From contig NZ_JARJHL010000005.1 in NCBI RefSeq assembly GCF_029309835.1, positions 248,001 to 312,000 of the forward strand: DNA of 64,000 nucleotides, in the 5' to 3' direction. Position numbers and translations under genes: made by a program. How positions within the stretch are numbered: position 1 is the stretch's first letter; every line of letters begins with the position of its first letter. This DNA comes from Paracoccus sp. DMF-8. GTDB taxonomy: Bacteria > Pseudomonadota > Alphaproteobacteria > Rhodobacterales > Rhodobacteraceae. The notes below the pieces were generated by a model. It did not search any database. It was not told the origin of the DNA and saw only the letters and a program-made list of their open reading frames with translations. Shown piece by piece: positions 17,575 through 27,066 of this stretch.

Positions 17575-18462
17575 TCAATGTTTGCGGCCGGTGGCCAGCG
17601 CGTCCGAATGACGCCATTCCAGCGCGGTTTTCAGCACCAGCGTCACCAGCGCGAGCAGCGCCAGCACCGCAGCCATGGAAAAGGCCGCAATCGACATATA
17701 TTCGTTATACAGCATTTCGATCATGATCGGCATGGTCGCGGTCTGGCCACGGATCTTGCCCGACACGACCGCAACCGCACCGAATTCCCCCATCGCCCGC
17801 GCGTTGCACAGCAAGACGCCATATAGCAGCGCCCATTTCACATTGGGCAGGGTCACGGTCAGCAGCACCCGCCAGCCAGAGGCGCCAAGGGTCAGCGCGG
17901 CCTCTTCCTCGGCGCGGCCCTGTTCGATCATCACCGGGATCAGTTCGCGCGCGACAAAGGGGAATGTCACGAACATGGATGCCGAGATGATCCCCGGCAG
18001 CGCAAAGATCACCGGATAGCCCATGCCGACCAGCCAGCCGCCGATGGCGGTATTGATGCCGAACAGCAGGACCAGCGCCAGACCGGCCACGACGGGCGAC
18101 ACCGAAAACGGCAGGTCGATCAGCGTTATCAGGAATGCCTTGCCGCGAAAATCGAACTTGGTGATCGTCCAGGCGGCGGCCAGTCCGAATATCGCGTTCA
18201 GGGGCACGGTGATCGCCGCGACCAACAGGGTCAGCCAGATCGCCGAGCGCGCCTCGGGGCGGGACAGTGAGGCGATCGCCTGCACCGTGCCCCGCGCCAG
18301 CGCCTCGGCAAAGATCACGCCAAGCGGGGCCACGACCAGCAGGGCCAGCAGCGACAGGCTGAGCGCGATCAGCAGGACGCGGGTGGGGCGGCGTTCCTCG
18401 GTGACGGGATGCCAGCGTTTGGGGGCGGGTTGGCCTCGGGACGCAATCAGGACATCAGACAT
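17575..18462 (-). CDS. cysW: Sulfate ABC transporter permease CysW
   Basis: One of two inner-membrane permeases of the sulfate/thiosulfate importer, 295 residues from [10 protein letters not shown]. It has six hydrophobic segments and the ATPase-coupling EAA loop EEEAALTLGASGWRVLLTVTLP. ARAMGEFGAVAVVSGKIRGQT is diagnostic for CysW/CysT. Start: the ATG at 18462 overlaps the end of cysT by 8 bases; a start two codons earlier is also in frame. Confidence 0.94.
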   Translation of the reverse strand: MSDVLIASRGQPAPKRWHPVTEERRPTRVLLIALSLSLLALLVVAPLGVIFAEALARGTVQAIASLSRPEARSAIWLTLLVAAITVPLNAIFGLAAAWTITKFDFRGKAFLITLIDLPFSVSPVVAGLALVLLFGINTAIGGWLVGMGYPVIFALPGIISASMFVTFPFVARELIPVMIEQGRAEEEAALTLGASGWRVLLTVTLPNVKWALLYGVLLCNARAMGEFGAVAVVSGKIRGQTATMPIMIEMLYNEYMSIAAFSMAAVLALLALVTLVLKTALEWRHSDALATGRKH

Positions 18463-19339
18463 GGCCAATCCTCCGGCGGCTCCAGATCTGGATCAGGTTG
18501 ATGACCAGCAGCATGGAAAATGAAATCAGCAGCATGGCGATGCCGATGGCACCCGCCGCATCATAGTTGAATTCCTCCAGCCGTATGACGATCAGCAGGG
18601 GGGCGATCTCGGTCTTGTTGGGGATATTGCCCGCGATGAAGATGACCGAACCGTATTCGCCGACCGCGCGCGCCAGCGACAGGGCAAAGCCGGTCAGGGC
18701 GGCGGGCATCAGCATCGGCAGGATGACCCGGCGGATGGTATAGAACCGCGTCGCGCCAAGGGTGGCCGAGGCTTCCTCGACCTCGCGCTCGATCTCGCCG
18801 ATGACGGGCTGGACGGTGCGGACGACAAAGGGCAGGCCGACAAAGATCAGCGCGATCAGAATGCCCCATTGCGTATAGGCGATGCGGCCCGAAAACTCGA
18901 CGCCAAAGGGTGAAAACAGGAAATTGCCGATGGGCGCCAGCCAGTTCTTGGCGAATTGCCCGAACAACCCGTTCGGCGCATAAAGCGCGGTCAGCGCAAT
19001 CCCCGCGACGGCGGTCGGCAGGGCAAAGGGCAGATCGACGATGGCATCGACGATGCGGCGGCCCGGAAATTCATAGCGCGCCAGCACCCAGGCCAGCAGC
19101 GTCCCGGTGATCAGGTTGAACAGCGCGGCGAAAAACGCCAGCCGGAACGACAGGAACAGCGCATTCCAGACCCGTTCGGTGTTCACAACCTGCCATGTGT
19201 TCGACAGGCCGAAATTCACGCCATGCAGCAACAGCGCGCCAATCGGCAACAACACCACGATCGACAGCATCGTCACCGTGATGCCCATGCCGAGCCTGAA
19301 GCCCGGCATGGGAGATTTTGCGACGAACCCGTTCATCAT
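18455..19339 (-). CDS. cysT: Sulfate ABC transporter permease CysT
   Basis: The partner permease of CysW (also called CysU), 294 residues with six membrane segments. The coupling loop is [25 protein letters not shown], and [23 protein letters not shown] is the family signature. [37 protein letters not shown] matches the CysT N-terminal half. It overlaps the sbp stop (ATGA) and the cysW start, so the operon is fully coupled. Confidence 0.94.
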   Translation of the reverse strand: MMNGFVAKSPMPGFRLGMGITVTMLSIVVLLPIGALLLHGVNFGLSNTWQVVNTERVWNALFLSFRLAFFAALFNLITGTLLAWVLARYEFPGRRIVDAIVDLPFALPTAVAGIALTALYAPNGLFGQFAKNWLAPIGNFLFSPFGVEFSGRIAYTQWGILIALIFVGLPFVVRTVQPVIGEIEREVEEASATLGATRFYTIRRVILPMLMPAALTGFALSLARAVGEYGSVIFIAGNIPNKTEIAPLLIVIRLEEFNYDAAGAIGIAMLLISFSMLLVINLIQIWSRRRIGHV

Positions 19340-20454
19340 TTCGCCGTATAGATCTGGTCAAAGGTGCCGCCGTCACCGAAATGCTCGGCCTGCGCCTTCT
19401 TCCAGCCGCCGAAATCGGCGATGGTCACCAGATCCAGTTCGGGGAAACGGGCGACGTCTCCGGGATCGGCCTTGCTGGTATCCCAGCCCCGGTAGAAGTG
19501 CTTGAAGATCAGGGCCTGCGCCTCGGGGCTGTAAAGGTAATCCAGATAGGCCTGCGCCAGCGCGCGCTGGCTGTCGTTTTCGATGTTCTTGTCGACGATG
19601 GTCACCGGCGGCTCGGTCAGGATCGAGACCGAGGGCACGACGATTTCGAACTGATCCTCGCCCAGTTCTTCCAGCGCCAGATAGGCCTCGTTTTCCCAGG
19701 CCAGCAGCACGTCACCGATGCCGCGCTGCGCAAATGTCGTGGTCGAGCCGCGCGCGCCGGTATCCAGAACCGGGACATTGCCGAACAGCTTGGCCAGGAA
19801 TTCCTTGGGGTCCTGCCCGTTCTTTTCGGCCCAGGCCCAGGCCGCCAGATAGTTCCAGCGCGCCCCGCCCGAGGTCTTCGGGTTCGGCGTGATCACCTCG
19901 ACCCCGTCATTCACCAGATCGCCCCAGTCCTTGAGGCCCTTGGGGTTGCCCTCGCGCACCAGGAAAACGATGGTCGAGGTATAGGGCGACGAGTTATGCG
20001 GCAGGCGGGTCTGCCAATCTTCGGGCAGCAGGCCGCGTTCGGCGATCTGGTCGATATCGGCACCAAGCGCCAGCGTCACCACCTGCGCCTTCAGCCCGTC
20101 CACGACCGCACGGGCTTGCGCGCCCGATCCGCCATGAGAGGTTTCGATCGCCGGGCGGGCATTGCCGTCGGCCACCCATTTTTCGACGAAGGCATCGTTG
20201 ATGGCGCGATACAATTCGCGCGTCGGGTCATAGCTGACGTTCAGCAGCCTGTCCTGCGCGGCCGCGATCTGCGGGGTCGCGACCAGCGCAAAGGCGGTCA
20301 GGGCAGCGGCCAGAATGCGGCGCAGCGGGCGCGCCCCGGCCCCTGCCCGGCCGAGGTCATCGGAACGGCAATCCTGACCCATCGCGCGGGATCCGGCGGT
20401 CATGTCCGCGCTGAAATCCGTGAAACGGCCAAGCTTGGGATGAGGTCTGTTCAT
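19336..20454 (-). CDS. sbp: Sulfate ABC transporter substrate-binding protein
   Basis: Periplasmic sulfate-binding protein. The mature part begins [23 protein letters not shown] after the signal peptide [23 protein letters not shown]. The sulfate-contacting [16 protein letters not shown] and [16 protein letters not shown] segments are intact. The given ATG (372 aa) leaves an unusually long hydrophilic stretch before the signal peptide; Met18 or Met25 of this frame may be the true start. First gene of sbp-cysTWA. Sbp versus the thiosulfate-preferring CysP cannot be separated by eye. Confidence 0.92.
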   Translation of the reverse strand: MNRPHPKLGRFTDFSADMTAGSRAMGQDCRSDDLGRAGAGARPLRRILAAALTAFALVATPQIAAAQDRLLNVSYDPTRELYRAINDAFVEKWVADGNARPAIETSHGGSGAQARAVVDGLKAQVVTLALGADIDQIAERGLLPEDWQTRLPHNSSPYTSTIVFLVREGNPKGLKDWGDLVNDGVEVITPNPKTSGGARWNYLAAWAWAEKNGQDPKEFLAKLFGNVPVLDTGARGSTTTFAQRGIGDVLLAWENEAYLALEELGEDQFEIVVPSVSILTEPPVTIVDKNIENDSQRALAQAYLDYLYSPEAQALIFKHFYRGWDTSKADPGDVARFPELDLVTIADFGGWKKAQAEHFGDGGTFDQIYTAK

Positions 20455-20525
20455 GTCGTTTTCCTTTTCCTTGGCGGGGGTCCGAACAGGGCCATGAGGC
20501 TGCCTGCCCCGCTTGCACTAAATAT

Positions 20526-20540
20526 CGACAGAGATTGTCG
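20526..20540. promoter_or_regulatory. Palindrome upstream of sbp
   Basis: CGACA-GAGAT-TGTCG, flanked by AT-rich ATAT on both sides, lies about 75 bases upstream of the sbp start. Symmetry and place suggest an operator. No regulator is assigned. Confidence 0.35.
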
Positions 20541-20609
20541 TATATCGCAAGAATAAAATTACGCCAAAAGCAGTCGTGTTTATGATGTTTTTGTTTTCAC
20601 ACCGCTAAA

Positions 20610-20622
20610 GGAACATCGTTCC
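20610..20622. promoter_or_regulatory. Palindrome GGAAC-ATC-GTTCC upstream of sbp
   Basis: A perfect 5-bp inverted repeat with a 3-base spacer, about 160 bases upstream of sbp. A further GTTCC half-site follows about 30 bases on. It could be a regulator site for the sulfate operon; this is speculative. Confidence 0.3.
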
Positions 20623-20804
20623 AGCCATTCCGGGGCGCAAAAGAAAATGTTCCAGCGCCGCAGGCCGACCGTTCAGCGACCGTCTGGCGAATCACCGATC
20701 CGGATGGGCCGACGCGCGCCCGGTCGCGGCCATTTGCACCTTCCGGGGCGAATCGCAGGGTCGTGATGGCGGCGGCTTGCAGCAGAAATCACGACCGGAA
20801 TCGC

Positions 20805-20834
20805 AACACGCCGCAGCGGCGGCTGCGGCGTGTT
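20805..20834 (-). terminator. Hairpin downstream of zapA
   Basis: AACACGCCGCAGC and GCTGCGGCGTGTT form a perfect 13-bp stem with a 4-base loop, about 40 bases after the zapA stop. It is the likely terminator of the coiled-coil/zapA unit. Confidence 0.75.
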
Positions 20835-20873
20835 TCATCGAATATCCGGCGGCTGGACGAAGGGCGGGACAGC

Positions 20874-21239
20874 CTAGTCCAGATCCAGGCTTTCCTCGGC
20901 CTTTTGCGCCAGAGCCTCGGCGCGGGCGGCCAGTTCGGCCATGCCTTCGGCGATGCTGGGCGGCACCACGGGCACCTCGACGCGCTGCGGATTGGATTTC
21001 AGCCGCTGCAATTCGCGTTCCGCCGCCGCCGCGCGATCCTCGATCGCGGAAAAGCGGTCGGCCAGCATCAGCCCGGTCAGCAGCAGCAGGCGCGGCTCGG
21101 GCAGGCGCCCGGCCTGCGACAGGATCTGCTGCGCCTCGGCATCCAGCATGGCGGCGGCGCGTTTCAGCAGCCGCTCTTCGCCCTCTTGGCAGGCCAGCGT
21201 GTAATTCTTGTGTCCGATGGTGAAATCGACCTCGGCCAT
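20874..21239 (-). CDS. zapA: Cell division protein ZapA
   Basis: ZapA binds FtsZ and bundles its filaments at the division ring. The 121-residue product starting MAEVDFTIGHKNYTLACQEGEE shows the ZapA N-domain (VDFTIGHKNYTLAC...EERLLKRAAAMLDAEAQQI), then LLLLTGLMLADRF and a coiled coil. The C-terminus has further heptad-like Ala/Glu repeats (GMAELAARAEALAQKAEESLDLD). The start lies 2 bases from the stop of the upstream coiled-coil gene, so the two are coupled. Longer upstream extension of the frame is rejected. Confidence 0.92.
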   Translation of the reverse strand: MAEVDFTIGHKNYTLACQEGEERLLKRAAAMLDAEAQQILSQAGRLPEPRLLLLTGLMLADRFSAIEDRAAAAERELQRLKSNPQRVEVPVVPPSIAEGMAELAARAEALAQKAEESLDLD

Positions 21240-21240
21240 C

Positions 21241-21816
21241 TCAGCCCCTTTCCTCATTCGTGACAGCCGCGGCGCGGCGGGCGCGGCCATTGGCAGGGCG
21301 GCAGCTGTCGGCCAGCATGGTTTCCAGCGTGTCCAGAACCTCGCTGAACTGCGCGATTTCGGCGGCGCGGGCGCCGCGCAGCGCCTCCAGCTCCGCTTCG
21401 AGCGCGGCGCGCGCCTCATCCGCGCTGGCACCGCCGCTGTCGGCGCGCGACAGCAGGTTGCGGTTGGCGTTCGACAGGGCTTCGTTCGTGGCGACCAGAC
21501 GCGCGGATTCCTGCTCCTGCTGGTTCAGGCGTTCGCCCAAAGCCTCGATCCGCGCCTGCGCCGCCTGACGGGCGGCATCGGCGGCGGCCAGCGCCTCGGT
21601 CAGGCGGGCGTTTTCGGCGCGCAGATCCTGCAATTCCCCGATCAGCCGGGGATCGGGTTCCGCCACGGTCTCCGCAGCATCCGGTGCGGCAGGTTCCGCC
21701 TGCCCTGCCCCGGCGGCATCCGCCTGTCGCAGCCGTTCGGCCGCACGTTCGATCGAATAGTCGATGCGATCCAGCGCAGCGATCAGCCGCTTTTCGCTGC
21801 CTGTCAGATCCCCCAT
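21241..21816 (-). CDS. Coiled-coil protein encoded with ZapA (function unknown)
   Basis: A 191-residue protein from [29 protein letters not shown], almost wholly coiled coil in the middle ([40 protein letters not shown]). It closes with a helix [21 protein letters not shown] and a basic tail [12 protein letters not shown]. No membrane segment or signal peptide is seen. A coiled-coil gene directly upstream of zapA is common in related alphaproteobacteria and may be a ZapB-like FtsZ-ring linker, but that is an inference from place and shape only. Confidence 0.75.
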   Translation of the reverse strand: MGDLTGSEKRLIAALDRIDYSIERAAERLRQADAAGAGQAEPAAPDAAETVAEPDPRLIGELQDLRAENARLTEALAAADAARQAAQARIEALGERLNQQEQESARLVATNEALSNANRNLLSRADSGGASADEARAALEAELEALRGARAAEIAQFSEVLDTLETMLADSCRPANGRARRAAAVTNEERG

Positions 21817-21989
21817 CATCGGCCGCTTCCTTTCAGCTATTCTTGCTCGTTTTGTCATTCCCTGCCCCGCATGACAAGCTGGCAGGCGGATCGGCGGCGG
21901 AAACGCTGCGGCCAACCGGCGGGAACGTGCGCCTTTTCACAGCGGATGGCGCGACATATAAGGCGGTGTCACATTTGGAAGGATCGCCC

Positions 21990-22577
21990 ATGCGCCGCGC
22001 CACGATCACCCGCGAAACGGCCGAAACCGCAATCGAGGTCACGCTGGATCTTGACGGGACCGGCCGCTACGACAACCAGACCGGGGTCGGCTTCTTCGAT
22101 CATATGCTGGACCAGCTGTCGCGCCATTCGCTGATCGACATGACGGTGCGCGCCAGGGGCGACCTGCATATCGACGACCACCACACGGTCGAGGATACCG
22201 GCATCGCCATCGGGCAGGCGCTGGTTCAGGCGCTTGGCGACAAGCGCGGCATCCGCCGCTATGGCAGCTTTCATCTGGCGATGGACGACACGCTGGTGCG
22301 CGCCGCGCTGGACCTGTCGGCGCGGCCCTGTCTGGTCTGGAACGTCGATTTTCCGACCCAGAAGATCGGCACATTCGACACCGAACTGGTGCGCGAATTC
22401 TTTCAGGCGCTGTCCACGCATGGCGGCATCACCCTGCATGTCGACCGCATCCACGGGCTGAACAGCCACCACATCGCCGAAGCCACCTATAAGGCCGTCG
22501 CCCGCGCGCTGCGCGAGGCGGTGGAGCCCGACCCGCGCATGGCGGGCATCCTGCCCTCGACCAAGGAGGCGCTGTGA
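21990..22577 (+). CDS. hisB: Imidazoleglycerol-phosphate dehydratase
   Basis: HisB removes water from imidazoleglycerol phosphate to give imidazole-acetol phosphate (histidine pathway step 6). The 195-residue monofunctional enzyme has two His-rich Mn sites: [14 protein letters not shown] and the [15 protein letters not shown] motif, plus [13 protein letters not shown] near the C-terminus. The ATG at 21990 is preceded by GGAAGGA, which sets the start against a long upstream frame extension. It overlaps hisH (TGATG). No phosphatase domain is fused. Confidence 0.97.
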   Translation: MRRATITRETAETAIEVTLDLDGTGRYDNQTGVGFFDHMLDQLSRHSLIDMTVRARGDLHIDDHHTVEDTGIAIGQALVQALGDKRGIRRYGSFHLAMDDTLVRAALDLSARPCLVWNVDFPTQKIGTFDTELVREFFQALSTHGGITLHVDRIHGLNSHHIAEATYKAVARALREAVEPDPRMAGILPSTKEAL

Positions 22578-23206
22578 TGCGGGTCGCGCTGGTCGATTAC
22601 GAAAGCGGCAACCTGCATTCGGCGGAAAAGGCGCTGGTTCTGGCCGGGCGCGAGGTCGGGGCAGAGGTGGTCGTGACCTCGGACCCCGCCGTCGTTCACG
22701 CCGCCGACCGCATCGTCCTGCCCGGCGACGGCGCCTTTCCCGCCTGCCGTGCGGCGCTGGATGCCGTGCCCGGCATGGTCGATGCGCTGCGCGAAGCGGT
22801 TCTGGATCGCGGCCTGCCCTTTCTGGGCATCTGCGTCGGCATGCAGATGCTGGCGGACAGCGGTTTCGAATATCGCGAAACGCCGGGTCTGGGCTGGATC
22901 CCCGGCCAGATCCGCGCCATCGAACCCGTCGGGCTGAAGGTGCCACATATGGGCTGGAACGACCTGACCATCCACCGCCCCCATCCGGTGCTGGAAGGCA
23001 TCCGGACCGGCGATCACGCCTATTTCGTCCATAGCTGGCGCTTTGCCACGGCCGACCGGGACGATCTGATCGCCTCGGTCGATTATGGCGGCGAAATCAC
23101 CGCGATCGTCGGGCGCGACAATATCGTCGGCACCCAGTTCCATCCCGAGAAATCGCAGGATGTCGGGCTGCGGCTGATCACGAATTTCCTGCGCTGGAAT
23201 CCGTGA
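22577..23206 (+). CDS. hisH: Imidazole glycerol phosphate synthase, glutaminase subunit
   Basis: HisH hydrolyses glutamine and channels ammonia to HisF. The 209-residue class I glutamine amidotransferase has nucleophile Cys86 in FLGICVGMQML and the His/Glu pair in FHPEKSQD near the C-terminus. The oxyanion-strand motif PGDGAF is also present. The start overlaps the hisB stop by one base. It is followed by a convergent DUF2147 gene that splits it from hisA. Confidence 0.97.
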   Translation: MRVALVDYESGNLHSAEKALVLAGREVGAEVVVTSDPAVVHAADRIVLPGDGAFPACRAALDAVPGMVDALREAVLDRGLPFLGICVGMQMLADSGFEYRETPGLGWIPGQIRAIEPVGLKVPHMGWNDLTIHRPHPVLEGIRTGDHAYFVHSWRFATADRDDLIASVDYGGEITAIVGRDNIVGTQFHPEKSQDVGLRLITNFLRWNP

Positions 23207-23216
23207 TCCCGGGCGG

Positions 23217-23615
23217 CTAGCGAACCTTGGTCCAGGTCTGCGTCCTGCAAAACACCGCGACGCAGCCCGAAACGTTCAGCCGGTTGCCGCTCAGTTCCAT
23301 CTTGGAACGATAGGTCTTGTCCGCGCCCGGATCCCAGATCGTGCCGCCCGAAAACTTGCCGCCGCCCTCGCTGACCATATCGGCGACGATATTGCGCCCG
23401 GTATGGGGCGACGAGATTTCCTGCCCCTGACCGTCAAAGGATTTCACCAGCCGCCCGCAGGATTTGCCCCCGCAATCATAGAATTCGACCATGCCGACAT
23501 GGCCGTTGTCATTGGCCTGCGTCTGAAAGATCCCGCTGATCTCCTGCGCCATGACCGCGCCGCCGGACAGCATCGCGGACAGGCTGAACGCCGCCGCCAG
23601 AACCGTGCATTTCAT
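23217..23615 (-). CDS. DUF2147 family exported protein
   Basis: A 132-residue protein with a signal peptide (MKCTVLAAAFSLSAMLSGGAVMA) and a DUF2147-type beta-rich domain with WDPGADKTYRSKMEL and LNVSGCVAVFCRTQTWTKV. Two Cys pairs (CGGKSC and GCVAVFC) may form periplasmic disulfides. GGAAAG precedes the ATG at 23615. The family is common in Gram-negative bacteria but uncharacterised. It sits on the opposite strand inside the his gene block, convergent with hisH. Confidence 0.85.
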   Translation of the reverse strand: MKCTVLAAAFSLSAMLSGGAVMAQEISGIFQTQANDNGHVGMVEFYDCGGKSCGRLVKSFDGQGQEISSPHTGRNIVADMVSEGGGKFSGGTIWDPGADKTYRSKMELSGNRLNVSGCVAVFCRTQTWTKVR

Positions 23616-23785
23616 CCCGCTTTCCTCCCTCGGGGTTGTTCTGGTCGCAGGATGCCCGCCCCCTGCGCCCGCGATCAAGTCTGACGTGAGGTCGGCTGGA
23701 AACAGCCCGGCACCGGCCTGTCGGGGCTTTCTGAAACCGCCCCGCTGTGGCGAAGGGTGCCACGAAAGAAAGAGGAGACCCGGTG

Positions 23786-24502
23786 ATGATCCTGTACCCC
23801 GCCATCGACCTCAAGGACGGCAACTGCGTGCGGTTGCTGCGTGGCGAAATGGACGCGGCCACCGTATTCGGCAACGACCCTGCGGCTCAGGCCCGCGCCT
23901 TTCAGGACGCGGGGGCCGAATGGATCCACCTTGTCGACCTGAACGGCGCCTTTGCGGGCCATCCCGTCAATGCCGACGCCGTGCAGGCGATTCTGGCCGC
24001 GATCACCGTCCCCGCCCAGTTGGGCGGCGGCATCCGCGACATGGCGACCATCGAGGCATGGATCGACCGGGGTCTGGCCCGCGTCATTCTGGGCACCGTC
24101 GCCGTCGAAAACCCCGCGCTGGTGACCGAGGCCGCGCTGGCATTCCCCGGCAAGATCGCCGTCGGCATCGACGCGCGCGCGGGCCGCGTCGCGACCCGTG
24201 GCTGGGCCGAGGAAACCGATGTCACGGCCACCGACCTTGCCCGCCGCTTCGAGGACGCGGGCGTCGCCGCGATCATCTATACCGACATCGACCGCGACGG
24301 CGCGATGCAGGGGCCGAACATCTCCGCGACCGAGGCGCTGGCCCGCGCGGTCAATATCCCGGTCATCGCCTCGGGCGGGGTGTCGTCGCTGGACGACCTG
24401 CGCGCCCTGCGCGCAACCGGCGTGATCGCGGGTGCAATTTCCGGCCGCGCGCTCTATGACGGCGCGATCGACCTGGGCGAGGCGCTGCGCGAGGTCGCCT
24501 GA
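23786..24502 (+). CDS. hisA: ProFAR isomerase (phosphoribosylformimino-5-aminoimidazole carboxamide ribotide isomerase)
   Basis: HisA opens the ribose ring of ProFAR (an Amadori rearrangement) to give PRFAR for HisF/HisH. The 238-residue (beta/alpha)8 barrel starts [12 protein letters not shown] with catalytic Asp8; the second catalytic Asp lies in YTDIDRDG. Phosphate loops LGGGIRDM and SGGVSS are present. AGAGGAG lies about 10 bases before the ATG and supports this start over the upstream one. Confidence 0.97.
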   Translation: MILYPAIDLKDGNCVRLLRGEMDAATVFGNDPAAQARAFQDAGAEWIHLVDLNGAFAGHPVNADAVQAILAAITVPAQLGGGIRDMATIEAWIDRGLARVILGTVAVENPALVTEAALAFPGKIAVGIDARAGRVATRGWAEETDVTATDLARRFEDAGVAAIIYTDIDRDGAMQGPNISATEALARAVNIPVIASGGVSSLDDLRALRATGVIAGAISGRALYDGAIDLGEALREVA

Positions 24503-24510
24503 GCCCGGCC

Positions 24511-24834
24511 ATGAACTGGCTGGAGATGGCACTTGTCACCGCGCCCTTCTGGCTGCTGGCCCTTGGGCGCCTTGCACGGGCAAGGGCCGGGCGCCGGCTG
24601 CTGACGGGATGCACGATCCTTGTGGCGATCGAGCTTGCACTGCTGTTCTGGCTGGAACATGATTGCGGCCATTCCGGCATCATCGGTTTCAGCGGGATAT
24701 GCGGCGTCACTCCGCCCTGGCTGGCGGGGCTGCTGGAACCACCGGTCATTCTGGGGGTGCTGGCGCTGCCCGTCCTGATCGCCCTGTCGCTGATCACGGC
24801 CCTGATCATCGAGATCCTGCATCGCCGCCGCTAG
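24511..24834 (+). CDS. Small membrane protein of unknown function
   Basis: A 107-residue protein with three predicted membrane segments: MALVTAPFWLLALG, LLTGCTILVAIELALLFWL and VILGVLALPVLIALSLITALII. A Cys/His-containing loop (EHDCGHSGIIGFSGICGVTPP) and a basic tail HRRR are present. I do not recognise a family. It lies 8 bases after hisA and 70 before hisF, in the same direction, so it rides on the his transcript. A role in histidine synthesis is not implied. Confidence 0.6.
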   Translation: MNWLEMALVTAPFWLLALGRLARARAGRRLLTGCTILVAIELALLFWLEHDCGHSGIIGFSGICGVTPPWLAGLLEPPVILGVLALPVLIALSLITALIIEILHRRR

Positions 24835-24904
24835 AGCAGCCATGCGGGGCCTTTCCCACAGGCCGGTATGGCGCTAAAGACCAAAGCCGCGACAGGAGTC
24901 CCCC

Positions 24905-25726
24905 ATGCTGAAAACCCGCATCATTCCCTGCCTTGATGTCGCCGATGGCCGCGTGGTCAAGGGCGTCAACTTCGTCGACCTGATCGACGCGGGCGATCCG
25001 GTTCAGGCGGCGCGCGCCTGCGATGCCGCCGGCGCGGACGAGCTGTGTTTCCTGGACATCCACGCCACCCATGAAAACCGGGGCACGATGTTCGATCTGG
25101 TGACGCGCACGGCGGAACAATGTTTCATTCCGCTGACCGTCGGCGGAGGCGTGCGCAGCCACGCCGATGTGCGCGACCTGCTGCTGGCAGGGGCGGACAA
25201 GGTCAGTTTCGATTCGGCCGCCGTTGCCAATCCCGATGTCATCGCCGAAGCCGCCGATCGTTTCGGCAGCCAGTGCATCGTCTGCGCCATCGACGCCAAG
25301 ACGGTCGCGCCGGGCCGGTGGGAAATCTTTACCCACGGCGGGCGCAAGGCGACGGGCATCGACGCGGTCGAATTCGCCCGCACGGTCGCGGCCAAAGGTG
25401 CCGGGGAAATCCTGCTGACCAGCATGGATCGCGACGGCACCAAATCCGGGTTCAACATCCCCCTGACCCGCACCATCGCCGATGCGGTCGATATTCCGGT
25501 CATCGCCTCGGGCGGGGTCGGCACGCTGGACCATCTGGTCGAGGGCGTGACCGAAGGCCATGCCAGCGCGGTGCTGGCGGCCTCGATCTTCCATTTCGGA
25601 ACCTTCACCATCGCCGAGGCCAAGGCCCATATGGCGGCAGCGGGTATTCCCGTGCGGCTGGCGCCCCCACCCCTGCGCGCGGATGCGGATGCGGATCTGG
25701 GCGAAAACCCGGTGAGGCTGGCATGA
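24905..25726 (+). CDS. hisF: Imidazole glycerol phosphate synthase, cyclase subunit
   Basis: HisF uses ammonia from HisH to make imidazoleglycerol phosphate and AICAR from PRFAR. The (beta/alpha)8 barrel starts [20 protein letters not shown] with catalytic Asp11; the second Asp is in [11 protein letters not shown]. Phosphate loops VGGGVRS and ASGGVG are present. At 273 residues it is about 20 longer than usual. The extra piece is a Pro/Asp-rich C-terminal tail ([16 protein letters not shown]) after the normal end. It overlaps hisE (ATGA). Confidence 0.97.
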   Translation: MLKTRIIPCLDVADGRVVKGVNFVDLIDAGDPVQAARACDAAGADELCFLDIHATHENRGTMFDLVTRTAEQCFIPLTVGGGVRSHADVRDLLLAGADKVSFDSAAVANPDVIAEAADRFGSQCIVCAIDAKTVAPGRWEIFTHGGRKATGIDAVEFARTVAAKGAGEILLTSMDRDGTKSGFNIPLTRTIADAVDIPVIASGGVGTLDHLVEGVTEGHASAVLAASIFHFGTFTIAEAKAHMAAAGIPVRLAPPPLRADADADLGENPVRLA

Positions 25727-26037
25727 CAAACGGCATCGAACGGCTCGCCGCCACCATCGAGGCGCGCAAGGGCGCCGACCCGTCGGAAAGCTGGACGGCC
25801 CAGTTGCTGGCCAAAGGCCCCGAAAAATGCGCCGAGAAATTCGGCGAGGAAGCGGTGGAGGCGATCATCGAAGCGGTCAGGGGCGACCGCGCCCGGCTGA
25901 CCAGCGAGGCGGCGGATGTGCTGTATCACCTGCTGGTGATGCTGGCCGCGCGGGATGTGTCGCTGCGCGATGTCGTGGCCGAACTCGACCGTCGCGAAGG
26001 GCAGTCGGGGCTGGCCGAAAAGGCCGCGCGCGAATAG
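25723..26037 (+). CDS. hisE: Phosphoribosyl-ATP diphosphatase
   Basis: HisE hydrolyses phosphoribosyl-ATP to phosphoribosyl-AMP (histidine pathway step 2). The 104-residue all-alpha MazG-like protein has the metal-binding [16 protein letters not shown] and [13 protein letters not shown] motifs. The ATG lies in the hisF stop (ATGA), so it is translationally coupled. It is the last his gene of this block; hisI is not in the window, and hisG/hisZ are 33 kb away. Confidence 0.95.
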   Translation: MTNGIERLAATIEARKGADPSESWTAQLLAKGPEKCAEKFGEEAVEAIIEAVRGDRARLTSEAADVLYHLLVMLAARDVSLRDVVAELDRREGQSGLAEKAARE

Positions 26038-26088
26038 CGGCAACCGGCGGGCCGCGCCCCGAAACCGCGCCCGCGTCGATCCCCGGCG

Positions 26089-27066
26089 CTAAAGCCGCAG
26101 CAGATAGCGCCGCCCCGGCGCGCTGCGCGAGGCCGAGGTCAGGGTAAAGGGGTCGCCTTCGGGCACGAAACCCGCGCCGGTGACCAGCTTTTGCGCGGGC
26201 TGGTCGTTTTCAAACACCTCGGCATGGATCATCTGCGCGCCGAAGCGGTCCTGGATTTCCGTGACAAAGGCCAGCAAGGCTTCGCGGCCAAGCCCGATCC
26301 CCGAGGCCGTGGGCGCAATAAATCCGTGCAGGATCAGTTGATTGGCTGCACCGCCGACCGCCGCACCTTCCCGGCTTTCCAGCCCGATCGCACCGATGAT
26401 CTGCCCATCGACACGCAGGCTGCACCAAAACGGCGGCACGCCACAGAAACCGCGCAGGATGCGCGCGAATTCCGCAACCGACATGCCCGGCGTGAAAAAG
26501 GTCAGGTGCGGCGCGACATCCCGCAACGCAGCGATGTCATAGAGCATCGGCAGATCATCGGCGGCAACCCCGGTGATCCGCACCCTTTCGGATGCGATGT
26601 CAAAGGGTTGGGCGCGAACGAAATCCTCGATCGACAGGGTCATCAGACCCAGACCGGGACGCAGTTGTTCCTGGGGGATCGAGGCATCGCGCACAAAGCC
26701 CAGCCTGTGCAGCACGCCGCGCATCCGGTCGTTGTCGGACAGAAACCGGCCATGGGCGGTATTGGCGCCGGTCAGAAACAGACGCGACAGCGCGCAGGTC
26801 GCGGCGCGGGTCGCGATGCCGCTGCCCTGATACCGCCGGTCGATCCAGCAGCCCAGTTCCGGGGCGGCGATCACCAGCCCGGCGAAACGCCCATCGACGC
26901 GCACGGCATAATCCCAGCTTTCGGCGCCGTTGAAACGGTCATCGCATCTGGTCCGGCTGTAGGGAAAGGGAAAGCTGTGCAGCCAGCCCGCGACCTCCGG
27001 CTCCATCATGGCCAGAGAAATCGCCGGGGTATCCCCCGCGACGGGCCTGCCTAGCGTTACACGCAT
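26089..27066 (-). CDS. Tandem GNAT-type acetyltransferase protein
   Basis: A 325-residue protein with two GNAT-like halves. The N-half has GCWIDRRYQGSGIATRAATCALSRLF (an acetyl-CoA binding RxxGxG/A-like loop), then NDRMRGVLHRLGFVRD. The C-half has FIAPTASGIGLGREALLAFV, then EVFENDQPAQKLVTGAGFVPEGD. Both resemble RimJ/RimL-type N-acetyltransferases acting on protein N-termini or small amines. Its start overlaps the rnd stop by 10 bases, so the two are coupled. Substrate unknown. Confidence 0.8.
   Translation of the reverse strand: MRVTLGRPVAGDTPAISLAMMEPEVAGWLHSFPFPYSRTRCDDRFNGAESWDYAVRVDGRFAGLVIAAPELGCWIDRRYQGSGIATRAATCALSRLFLTGANTAHGRFLSDNDRMRGVLHRLGFVRDASIPQEQLRPGLGLMTLSIEDFVRAQPFDIASERVRITGVAADDLPMLYDIAALRDVAPHLTFFTPGMSVAEFARILRGFCGVPPFWCSLRVDGQIIGAIGLESREGAAVGGAANQLILHGFIAPTASGIGLGREALLAFVTEIQDRFGAQMIHAEVFENDQPAQKLVTGAGFVPEGDPFTLTSASRSAPGRRYLLRL

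Larger units (their letters stand above)
20455..20873. other. 419-base intergenic region: cys promoter side and zapA 3' side
   Basis: No gene is recognised here. The half next to sbp (about 20515-20610) is clearly AT-richer than its surroundings and is the likely promoter/operator region of the cys operon. It holds the palindromes CGACAGAGATTGTCG (20526-20540) and GGAACATCGTTCC (20610-20622). The half next to zapA ends in a strong hairpin at 20805-20834. Open frames crossing it have no family features. Confidence 0.6.
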
